Below are positions 55,258-63,900 of a stretch of 64,000 nt of DNA, in pieces. The DNA comes from Rasiella rasia (GTDB lineage Bacteria > Bacteroidota > Bacteroidia > Flavobacteriales > Flavobacteriaceae), in the NCBI RefSeq assembly GCF_011044175.1, contig NZ_CP049057.1:2681501-2745500 (forward strand), read 5' to 3'. The notes below the pieces were generated by a model, which worked only from the letters and a program-made list of their open reading frames with translations, had not been told where the DNA came from and did not search any database. The position numbers were made by a program, and so were the translations under genes. Every line of letters starts with the position of its first letter. Position 1 is the stretch's first letter.

Positions 55258-56946
55258 CTAGATCGCTTTTATTTGTAACCCATCCTCAGTCTTTTCAACC
55301 TTTGCTATGTTATTCTTAGTCAGCTCTTTTACAGCTTTATCCCATTTTTTGTTAGAGAGTCCTGCTTGTTCTTTTAATGCTGAAAGTTCCATAGTTCCAC
55401 CTTTTTTAAGCAATGCAAGTACTTCCTTTGCCTCGTCTGTTAAAGCCACAGCTTTACGCTCAGGTTTCATTTGCGGGAAAAACAATACTTCTTGAATCGA
55501 CGGATTATTTGTTAAGTACATAATAAGTCGGTCCATACCAATACCCATCCCGGAAGTAGGGGGCATACCATATTCTAGCGCCCGAATAAAATCATTATCA
55601 ATAAACATGGCTTCATCATCTCCGCGGTCTGCCAACTTTAACTGTGCTTCAAAACGTTCGCGCTGGTCTATAGGATCGTTAAGCTCGCTATAAGCATTTG
55701 CAATTTCTTTACCGCAAACCATTAGCTCAAAACGCTCTGTTAGTTCTGGATTATCTCGGTGCTCTTTACACAACGGGCTCATCTCTTTTGGGTAGTCTGT
55801 TATAAATGTGGGTTGAATATAATTACCCTCACATTTTTCTCCAAAAATCTCGTCAATAAGCTTTCCTTTACCCATGCTTGCGTCTACAGCAATCCCCATA
55901 CCTTTGGCGGCTTCTCTTAGTTCGTCTTCAGATTTACCGGTAATATCGAAACCTGTAAAGTGAGCAATACTTTCTGCCATAGTTACACGTGCATAAGGCG
56001 CTTTAAAATTCACCTTGTGCTCGCCAAATGTAGCTTCAGTGGTACCATTTACTTGTATAGCACAATATTCTAACAATTGCTCACAGAAGTCCATCATCCA
56101 GTTGTAGTCTTTGTAAGACACGTAAATTTCCATAGCGGTAAACTCTGGATTGTGCGTACGATCCATCCCTTCATTCCTGAAGTTTTTAGAAAACTCATAC
56201 ACGCCATCAAATCCACCCACAATAAGTCGTTTTAAATACAGCTCATTTGCAATTCGCATATAAAGTGGAATGTCTAAACTATTGTGGTGGGTTATAAAAG
56301 GTTTTGCAGCGGCACCTCCAGGAATTGGTTGTAAAATAGGTGTCTCTACTTCAAAATAACCACGGTCATTAAAGAACGTACGCATGGCATTAAACAATTT
56401 TGTGCGCTTTACGAAAACTTCTTTTACGTGCGGATTTACCACTAAGTCTGCGTAGCGCTGGCGGTAGCGTTGTTCTGGATCTGTAAAGGCATCGTGAACT
56501 TTCCCTTCGGCATCTACTCTGGGCTGTGGTAAGGGTTTAAGTGCCTTAGAAAGTAGCACGAAATTCTTTACCATTACTGTTTTTTCACCAACTTGGGTTT
56601 TAAAAAGTTCTCCTTCTATACCTATAAAATCGCCAATGTCTAGTAATTTCTTGTACACATCGTTGTAAAGTGTTTTGTCTTCACCTGTACAAATTTCATC
56701 GCGATTAAAGTATACTTGTACTCTACCTTCAGCATCTTGTAATTCTGCAAAACTAGCTTTTCCTTGAATACGTCTCGACATAAGTCGCCCGGCAATAACC
56801 ACTTTTTTACCTTCTTCAAAATCCTGTTTAATAGCAGCAGAAGTGCTATCTACCGGATACATATCTGCAGGGTAGGGGTTAATGCCCATATTTCGTAACT
56901 GGGCTAATTTTTCACGTCTTACGATTTCAAGTTCAGAAAGTTGCAT
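55258..56946 (-). CDS. lysS: Lysyl-tRNA synthetase (class II) with C-terminal extension
   Basis: The anticodon-binding OB-fold (about 40-150, AGRLMSRRIQGKASFAELQD) is followed by the class II catalytic core: motif 2 region with FRNEGMDRTHNPEFTAMEIY and motif 3 with GMGIGMDRLIMYLTN. The family-typical core ends at about residue 495. About 65 more residues form a charged helical tail (LTDEAKEVLALLKKGG, then KWDKAVKELTKNNIAKVE) resembling a winged-helix module. It is a housekeeping enzyme, cytosolic, with its own promoter. Confidence 0.96.
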   Translation of the reverse strand: MQLSELEIVRREKLAQLRNMGINPYPADMYPVDSTSAAIKQDFEEGKKVVIAGRLMSRRIQGKASFAELQDAEGRVQVYFNRDEICTGEDKTLYNDVYKKLLDIGDFIGIEGELFKTQVGEKTVMVKNFVLLSKALKPLPQPRVDAEGKVHDAFTDPEQRYRQRYADLVVNPHVKEVFVKRTKLFNAMRTFFNDRGYFEVETPILQPIPGGAAAKPFITHHNSLDIPLYMRIANELYLKRLIVGGFDGVYEFSKNFRNEGMDRTHNPEFTAMEIYVSYKDYNWMMDFCEQLLEYCAIQVNGTTEATFGEHKVNFKAPYARVTMAESIAHFTGFDITGKSEDELREAAKGMGIAVDASMGKGKLIDEIFGEKCEGNYIQPTFITDYPKEMSPLCKEHRDNPELTERFELMVCGKEIANAYSELNDPIDQRERFEAQLKLADRGDDEAMFIDNDFIRALEYGMPPTSGMGIGMDRLIMYLTNNPSIQEVLFFPQMKPERKAVALTDEAKEVLALLKKGGTMELSALKEQAGLSNKKWDKAVKELTKNNIAKVEKTEDGLQIKAI

Positions 56947-56986
56947 TTTATCTTATTTTCGGCCCACCGGTTTTGGTAGGGAGCTG

Positions 56987-56994
56987 CAAAATTA
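56987..56994 (-). promoter_or_regulatory. Candidate -7 element of lysS
   Basis: Minus strand reads TAATTTTG, a full TAnnTTTG match, 41 bases before the lysS start. The -33 element is weak at this spacing. Confidence 0.45.
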
Positions 56995-57036
56995 GCCTAT
57001 TTCAAAGATTTTTATCGTAAAACTTTCTAAAAAATG

Positions 57037-57921
57037 CTACTCACCAGCCTCTATTTTAAGTTGGTTGATGGTTTGTTGTAATGTTTCATCTTTTGGGCTA
57101 AGTGCTAAAGCAGCCTCAAAAACATGTACAGCTTCCCTTATTTTATTAGTCTGTGTTAATTTATTACCCAAACTCTTAAATGCGCTCGCCTCGTTAGGAA
57201 AAAGCTTGGTGTTTAATCTAGCAATTGCGATGGCATCTTCTTTACGGTTTGCAAAAAATAGAACATTGCTGTAGGTATTTAACTCATACATGGTTTTAGG
57301 GTTTAACTGCTTTGCTATTTTCTTGGTTTTCTTCTGAAAAGCGGCAGCACCTAATGCTTCTAAATATTTGTTGGCAATTGTTACTGCCTCGTAATTAGGC
57401 GTGTAGTTTTGTTGAAGGATTTGCAAAATATCATTCTCGATTGTAGTTCTTGGCGATTCTACAATTCGATTTACTTCTTTACCGTTTTTGTAGAAAATAA
57501 ATGTGGGTACTCTATGAATGTTATGTCCTTCTTCTTCTCCCCCAGGGCTCTGTTTGTAAGTTTCTCTGTCTCTGCTAACCGCTATAGTTGTTAATCTGTC
57601 TAACGGGTAATTGGCTGCTTCCAGTACTTTGTAAAATCTTGGTACTTCACGTTTACTATCTCCACACCAAGTTCCTAAAAAAGCTTTAATGGTGTATTCT
57701 GAAAGTTCATCTTTTATCTGGTTAGTGGTTGCTTCTATAGGTTGGTAGCTATTGTAATTTGCGGTAAACCAGTCGTTGTACGGAGTACTGTCTAGACGGT
57801 CTTTGTTAATCTTGCCAAGCAAGACTGGTTGCTTGCCTGTGGTAACTTCAGTATTGAAGGATTGCGCGTGGATTGAAAAAACGATAAAAAATGAGAGACT
57901 GAAAAATACGATTGATTTCAT
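57037..57921 (-). CDS. Exported thioredoxin-fold protein with TPR-like tail and CGDS active site
   Basis: The ATG at 57921 gives a signal peptide ending HAQ; an upstream in-frame ATG (57948) would add nine polar residues. The thioredoxin domain (about 60-180) has FLGTWCGDSKREVPRF and the cis-Pro loop VPTF (Pro139). The active site is Cys86-Gly-Asp-Ser89 instead of CxxC, so it is a single-cysteine variant. A helical TPR-like region follows (about 200-294). It probably acts in the periplasm. Function is not certain, since many Bacteroidota thioredoxin-like proteins lack a second Cys. Confidence 0.85.
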   Translation of the reverse strand: MKSIVFFSLSFFIVFSIHAQSFNTEVTTGKQPVLLGKINKDRLDSTPYNDWFTANYNSYQPIEATTNQIKDELSEYTIKAFLGTWCGDSKREVPRFYKVLEAANYPLDRLTTIAVSRDRETYKQSPGGEEEGHNIHRVPTFIFYKNGKEVNRIVESPRTTIENDILQILQQNYTPNYEAVTIANKYLEALGAAAFQKKTKKIAKQLNPKTMYELNTYSNVLFFANRKEDAIAIARLNTKLFPNEASAFKSLGNKLTQTNKIREAVHVFEAALALSPKDETLQQTINQLKIEAGE

Positions 57922-58082
57922 AGTTGTTTGGTTTTGATTGAAATTCAAAAGTGTGACGATTTCCGAAGAAACAGTAGATATCGTACGATGGAAAAAAGGA
58001 CTAGACCTAGGTGGGATTGTTTGGCAGAAGTAATTAATTTTTGAACAACGAGCCTCGTATCTTACAGTAATTGGTAGATTAA

Positions 58083-59141
58083 TTAAGTGTACAAAGCCTT
58101 TACCTGGTCTCTGCTAGAAACACCTAATTTTTTATAGATATTATTAATATGAGTTTTCACAGTACTTACACTCACAAATAATTCTGCCGCGATTTCTTTG
58201 TTGCTTTTTTGCTGTAAAATAAGCTCGAGAATGGTTTGTTCTTGTTGGGTGAGACTTGCTTTAGCGGTTTCTGCCGATTTTAATTTTTTATTTTTTCCGA
58301 AGAAATAAAAGTTTCCTAAAAGAGAAAGCAAACAAACGCCACCAAGTAAGTATGCCCACCATGGAAGGGTAGCCTCTTCTTTTTTATCTGAAATTAAGAA
58401 GCGATCACTTTTTAATTCTGCTTCGTATTGTCTCGTATATTGTGTGTCTGGGTATTGTTTTTGAAGTCTACTTAGTAGATTATCATAGTAGATGTTGGTT
58501 TTTAAATCTGAAAGATAATAGGCATGCAAAATACTTCTTCTATCGCTTAAAAAAGAATAGATATAAAGCTCTGCTAAAGGTTCTTGAAGTTGCTCTCCGT
58601 AATTTTGAAGAATGCTAAACCATTTTTCGGTATTCACTTTTCGATTAGCTTCGCTTCTATAATTTGAAAACGCATAGCGCATATCGTTTTTTAACGAATC
58701 AATTTTTAAAAAGGTTTGTGTTTTTTCATTGTTAGAAACGACTTTGCAAAACATTTCCTGTTCAAAAGAGAAGGGAAGTGCTAGAGTGGTTTGGTTGTTG
58801 GCAACAAAGACAATTTCTTCACTGTTTTCGCAATGTCCGGTAACATGAGATAGGTTTTGATCGCTCTCTTTACAAGTGTCTGCATGTATACGATACATTT
58901 TATTTTCTTCCGGCAGATTGGTTCCCGCAAACAGAAAATTACCCAGACTATCAGGTTTCACGCGCGCTATAATTTGCTCATGATACACCCCAGAAAGCTT
59001 TCGATAATCTTCTATCATCGAAAGATATACTTCGCCTTCAATAAATTGCTTGTCTACGGTGCCTTCAAATAAGTATTGAGCCGTGGTGTTGGAAAACACC
59101 AACAATGTGAAAAATGTGAAAAAGAAATAGATGCGTTTCAT
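58083..59141 (-). CDS. Membrane-anchored LuxR-type regulator
   Basis: Signal peptide (1-22), a periplasmic domain of about 230 residues with several cysteines (Cys90, Cys104, Cys132) but no recognised fold, a single transmembrane helix (261-281) and a C-terminal LuxR/GerE helix-turn-helix (296-350) with NKEIAAELFVSVSTVKTHINNIYKKLG. It resembles a one-component transmembrane sensor without TPRs. Target unknown. It is divergent from the YqaE gene and may regulate it. Confidence 0.85.
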   Translation of the reverse strand: MKRIYFFFTFFTLLVFSNTTAQYLFEGTVDKQFIEGEVYLSMIEDYRKLSGVYHEQIIARVKPDSLGNFLFAGTNLPEENKMYRIHADTCKESDQNLSHVTGHCENSEEIVFVANNQTTLALPFSFEQEMFCKVVSNNEKTQTFLKIDSLKNDMRYAFSNYRSEANRKVNTEKWFSILQNYGEQLQEPLAELYIYSFLSDRRSILHAYYLSDLKTNIYYDNLLSRLQKQYPDTQYTRQYEAELKSDRFLISDKKEEATLPWWAYLLGGVCLLSLLGNFYFFGKNKKLKSAETAKASLTQQEQTILELILQQKSNKEIAAELFVSVSTVKTHINNIYKKLGVSSRDQVKALYT

Positions 59142-59216
59142 TAGCTAACGAATATAGCCACAAGTTTTCTTGTAACAAAACAAATTTCACCCGACACATA
59201 AACTGAAATTTAATCG

Positions 59217-59224
59217 TAATTTTG
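59217..59224 (+). promoter_or_regulatory. -7 element abutting the YqaE start
   Basis: TAATTTTG matches TAnnTTTG and ends five bases before the ATG at 59230, again suggesting a leaderless mRNA. No -33 motif is seen. Confidence 0.35.
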
Positions 59225-59229
59225 TTCAT

Positions 59230-59388
59230 ATGAGTATTTGGCGTGTATTACTGTCTATATTATTCCCTCCCTTAGCGGTTATAGACAAAGGCTGTGGGTC
59301 TGTTTTAATTGTGTTAATTTTAACCTTGTGTGGTTGGATTCCTGGTGTGATAGCGGCACTAATTATTTTAAATAATCCTAATAAGTAG
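59230..59388 (+). CDS. YqaE/Pmp3-family small membrane protein, 52 aa
   Basis: The ORF encodes MSIWRVLLSILFPPLAV, then a polar turn with DKGCGSVLIV, and a second hydrophobic helix with LTLCGWIPGVIAALIIL, ending NNPNK. Two transmembrane helices with the FPPLAV and GWIPGVIAALII motifs are diagnostic of the Pmp3/YqaE (UPF0057) family, membrane proteins linked to salt and cold stress in eukaryotes. It is short enough to be missed by length filters. It is followed three bases later by the 59392 gene, and probably co-transcribed. Confidence 0.85.
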   Translation: MSIWRVLLSILFPPLAVIDKGCGSVLIVLILTLCGWIPGVIAALIILNNPNK

Positions 59389-59391
59389 CTT

Positions 59392-60201
59392 ATGAAAAAG
59401 ATTTTTCTAGTGGCTTTTCTTTCTATTGTTTTTGTGAGTTGCAACGTACAAGAGCGTATATTGTTTGATGAAAATATGGGCGGAACTTATGAAATGAGTT
59501 TCGATTTGTCAGCGATGCTAGAAGTTGCAAGTAAAAACGGTCCTGCAACTTCAGACAAGCCAAAGAAGAAAATAGATACGTTAATTGTGTTTAGCGAAAT
59601 GTTAACTCAGTTTAAAGACAGTATTGCCACACTTCCTCCTAAGAAGCAAGAAGAATTGGCTAAGCTTGAAAACATGACCATGCATATGCAGATGGACGAA
59701 GAGAACAATGTATTTAAGTTTTCGACCACTAAAACCTTTAATCAATTTTCTGAAATAGCATTTGTGTCAGACCAGATGGATGAAGTTTTTAATATGGCTA
59801 AAAACCAAGGTGTAGGTGCAAAATCTGCGGGCCCAGGATCTGATATGCTGAAAACAGACAAAGTGATCTATACCTTCGAGAATAATACCTTTTCACGACT
59901 TGATGAAAAGGCAAAAAATTTAAAAGATGCCAACGGACGCGGAGAAGTTGATGAGACGAACACTGAAGAAGATGCGCAAGGAGATATGTTGAAGGGAATG
60001 TTAGCAGAGTTTGACGATATGTTGAAGAATAGCAACATGACTTTAGAATATTCGTTTCCGAAGCAAGTAAAGTCGGTTTCGAATAAAGACGCGAAAATTT
60101 CAGAGGATGGAAAAACAGTAACTTACAATATAGATTGGAAAACCCTGTTGGATGATAAAAAAATTCTCGAAACTTTTGAAGTAACTTTAGAAAATCAATA
60201 G
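59392..60201 (+). CDS. Unknown lipoprotein, 269 aa
   Basis: Lipobox VFVSC makes this a lipoprotein. The mature part begins with QERILFDENMGGTYEMSFDL, followed by helical and acidic segments (QMDEENNVFKF, DETNTEEDAQGDMLKGML) and a closing beta strand run (LEYSFPKQVKS, TVTYNIDWKTLLDDKK). The stretch starting with a short Q-E-R-I-L region resembles DUF-type envelope proteins but I cannot name it. It lies three bases downstream of YqaE and directly before lipB (zero-base gap), so the three may be one unit. Confidence 0.65.
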   Translation: MKKIFLVAFLSIVFVSCNVQERILFDENMGGTYEMSFDLSAMLEVASKNGPATSDKPKKKIDTLIVFSEMLTQFKDSIATLPPKKQEELAKLENMTMHMQMDEENNVFKFSTTKTFNQFSEIAFVSDQMDEVFNMAKNQGVGAKSAGPGSDMLKTDKVIYTFENNTFSRLDEKAKNLKDANGRGEVDETNTEEDAQGDMLKGMLAEFDDMLKNSNMTLEYSFPKQVKSVSNKDAKISEDGKTVTYNIDWKTLLDDKKILETFEVTLENQ

Positions 60202-60921
60202 GTGAATAAAAATTTGCTCATACAAGATCTCGGTCTAAAAGACTACAAAGAGACATGGGATTATCAAGAAGCCCTTTTCAAAGAAATTATTGATATAAAA
60301 ATCAAAAATCGTAGAGAAGATGCGGGCTTAGAAACCCCTAATCATTTTCTTTTTGTAGAACACCCACATGTATATACGTTGGGGAAAAGTGGGGATTTTG
60401 ACAACTTACTTGTGTCTGAAGACTATTTAAAAAAAATTGGCGCCACATTTTATAAAATTAATCGAGGTGGTGATATTACGTATCACGGGCCTGGGCAAAT
60501 TGTGGGGTATCCCATTATAGATTTAGAGAACTTCTTTACAGATATACATAAGTACCTTCGATTTTTGGAAGAAATGGTCATTCTTACGTTAGAAGAATAC
60601 GGTATTAAGGCAGAGCGAAGCCCAGGTGAAACAGGTGTTTGGTTAGATGTTGGTACTCCGTTTGCAAGAAAAATATGTGCTATGGGTGTACGTGCGAGTC
60701 GCTGGGTTACTATGCATGGATTTGCATTGAATGTAAATGCAGACCTCGGGTATTTTGATAATATGATTCCCTGCGGAATAAAAGGAAAAGCTGTTACCTC
60801 TCTAAATGTAGAACTGGGAAGCATAGAAGTGCCTATTTCCGAAGTAAAAGAAAAGCTACTGAAACATTTTGCTCAGCTTTTTGAAGCAGAACTAAAACAA
60901 AAAACCGAAGCCTCTGGGTGA
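60202..60921 (+). CDS. lipB: Octanoyltransferase LipB
   Basis: This enzyme moves octanoyl from acyl carrier protein to lipoyl domains. Motifs are GGDITYHGPGQIVGYPI, catalytic Lys157 in RKICAMGVR, MHGFALNV and Cys191 in IPCGIKGKAVTSL. The 239-residue length fits the family. GTG at 60202 follows directly on the stop of the lipoprotein gene. It supplies lipoyl groups for E2 subunits such as that at 21921. A weak hairpin follows its stop. Confidence 0.95.
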   Translation: MNKNLLIQDLGLKDYKETWDYQEALFKEIIDIKIKNRREDAGLETPNHFLFVEHPHVYTLGKSGDFDNLLVSEDYLKKIGATFYKINRGGDITYHGPGQIVGYPIIDLENFFTDIHKYLRFLEEMVILTLEEYGIKAERSPGETGVWLDVGTPFARKICAMGVRASRWVTMHGFALNVNADLGYFDNMIPCGIKGKAVTSLNVELGSIEVPISEVKEKLLKHFAQLFEAELKQKTEASG

Positions 60922-60934
60922 GCTCCGGTCTCTT
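60904..60934 (+). terminator. Weak hairpin after lipB
   Basis: ACCGAAGC pairs with GCTCCGGT with one mismatch, overlapping the lipB stop region, followed by a CTCTTTG stretch. The T tract is imperfect. Confidence 0.45.
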
Positions 60935-60947
60935 TGCAGGTTAAGTT

Positions 60948-63900
60948 CTAATTAATCTTTTTTATCGTCATATTTGTGCCTCTTGCTGCGGTGTTTGATC
61001 CGCCAACTGCGTATGGTTGGGGGCTTCCCGTTCCATAAATGGGAAGTACGTTTACGTATAGTACATCACCAGCAGTTAAGTTATGCAAAAAAGTTTGGCT
61101 AAATGTATGCCTATAGCTTGTGGTTACATAAGCGCCGCCTTGTTCACCGCTTTGTTCATAAATAGTACCATTTACATGCAGTCGCCACATTAGGCTCATA
61201 TCTGTATTGGTTGCATTCATTATACAGTTCAATTTAACCGTTATTTCATACACACCATCTACAGGAACTGTGTATTGTCCATTTGTTGGGTCATAAGAAC
61301 CTCCGCCAATATTGATACTTGTGGTAGAAAAATTTAACACTCTTGAAACTGCATTGGAAAATAAAATATTACTATTGTTCAAAAACTTTGCAACGACCGC
61401 AGTACTTCCTGTTTGATTTTGCCAGGTCACATTTCCGGAGCCGTCGGTCTGTAATATTTGGTTTGCCGTTCCGTCTACTATTGGAAACTGATAGGCATTA
61501 TTAACATCTAAGGTTCCATTTACACGAAGTAGGTTTGTGTCGAATTCGCCATAAAGTAAAGGGTTAGCTGTGTTAGAGTTGTCAATGTATAATCTATTGT
61601 TGTAATCTGCCCCAGCTCCGGCGCGATACCCAATCGCCACATTTCCAAAATTAGTGGAGCTTGCTAACCCGAGGCCAGCTTCACGGCCAATAAAAACATT
61701 TTCGCTTCCATTTACATTATCTCCAGCGCCATTCCCTATTGCTGTATTATTGCTTCCTGTTAGGTTGTCTCGCATGCTTCCATGACCAACAGCCGTATTC
61801 CCTGAACCAGTTGTATTAGCCTGTAACGAATGCCTTCCGAAGGCATTGTTAAAGAAACCTGTTGTGTTTTCTCTTAAGGCGTCTGTTCCTTGAGCGTTAT
61901 TGTTTACTCCGGTTGTATTGCTGTAGAGCGCTCCTAAACCAATGGCCGTATTGTCTGTACCTACAGTGTTGGAGAATAAAGTATTTCGCCCAACACCAAT
62001 ATTATTATCGCCTGTGGTATTGTATAAAGCTGAGTTGCCAATAGCAACATTAGATACACCAGTGGTATTTGAAAATAATGTTTGATTCCCAATACCAAGA
62101 TTATCATTAGAACTTACACTACTACCTAACGATTGTAAGCCTAACGCAATATTTCCAGTGCCGTCTACATTGCTGTTTAAGGAGGAATTACCAATTGCTA
62201 GATTACTAAATCCACTTGTATTGTCTGACAAAGCAGACTCACCTACTGCTATATTTGCATATCCGCTGGTGTTCTCTTCTAGTGCAGTATACCCAACAGC
62301 TACGTTGCCACTACCATTAATATTTGATGTGAGTGCAGAATGCCCTATTGCAGTATTACTTCCACCGATTATGTTGGATGTAAGGGCAAGAGAACCAATA
62401 CCAGTATTGTATTCACCGGTTGTATTACTAGACATTGCGTAAAACCCTATTGCGGTGTTATAACTTGCATTAACACTAGACTCAAGAACATTTGCACCGA
62501 CCCCAGTATTACCACCTCCGTTATCATTAACTACTAAAGCCGACCTCCCAATTGCAGTATTTGCATTTCCTGTAGTATTGCTTGTCAAGGTATTAAAGCC
62601 TATCGCTACATTATCGTACCCTGTAGTATTACTTGCTAAGACCCCTCCGCCAATTGCCGTGTTTTCGTTTCCTGTGGTGTTTGAAACCATAGCGTTATGA
62701 CCTACGGCAAGATTGTAAATACCGCTTGTATTTGTGTTTAATGCATAGTATCCAATTCCAATGTTACCCACACCTGTATTGTTGTCAAGGGCAGCAGTAC
62801 CTATCCCTATGCTATATGATCCAAAAGAACTATTGGATAATGCTTGATATCCAATACCAATGTTATCGACACCGTCAACATTTGTCATTTGAGCTTGATA
62901 CCCAATGCCTATATTTCTATTATCAGAGCTATCATCATTTACTCCTGCGTCAATTCCTAAAAACACAGAAGAACCATCATCTGAACCATCATTGTCAGAT
63001 TTTCCATCTATTAAACTATTAATCCTGTCAGCCCCAGAAGCATTGCCCCAAACAATTGTTCCTGCGCCATTAGTTTGTAATACTTGATTCACTGCTCCAT
63101 CTATGGTAGGAAATTGATAGGCGTTATTAACATCTAAGGTTCCATTTACACGAAGTAGGTCTGTGTCGAACTCTCCATAAAGCAAAGGGTTGGCTGTGTT
63201 AGAGTTGTCAATATACAATCTATTGTTATAATCTGCTCCAGCTCCTGCGCGATACCCAATCGCAACATTTCCAAAATTAGTGGAGCTTGCTAACCCAAGG
63301 CCAGCTTCGCGGCCTATAAAAACATTCTCACTTCCGTTTACATTATCTCCTGCACCATTTCCCACGGCAGTGTTATTACTACCAGTTACATTATCCCTTA
63401 AACTACCATGTCCCATAGCCGTGTTACCATTTCCGGTTGTATTGGTTTGTAATGAATGCCTCCCAAAAGCGTTGTTAAAGAAACCTGTAGTGTTTGCTCG
63501 CAGTGCATCTGTTCCAAAAGCGTTGTTATTTACACCAGTTGTATTGCTTCGTAGGGCCTCATATCCAACAGAAGTATTGTTAGTGCCAATAGTGTTTGAG
63601 TACAAGGCACGGTATCCAATTCCGATATTATCAGCGCCGGTGGTGTTTAGATAAAGTGATTGATATCCCAGTGCCGTATTGTTGCTTCCTGTTGAATTTT
63701 GAAGCATAGAGCCATTACCAATTGAAGTGTTGTTACTTCCCGTAGTATTTGCAAACATACTGGCGCTACCCATAGCTATGTTTTCATTTCCACTTGTATT
63801 TGCATTTAAAGCTCTGTTTCCAATGGCAACATTACCAGAGCCAATAGTATTATTTCTAAGTACATGATACCCAATGGCAGTATTAGAATTTCCAGTAGTA

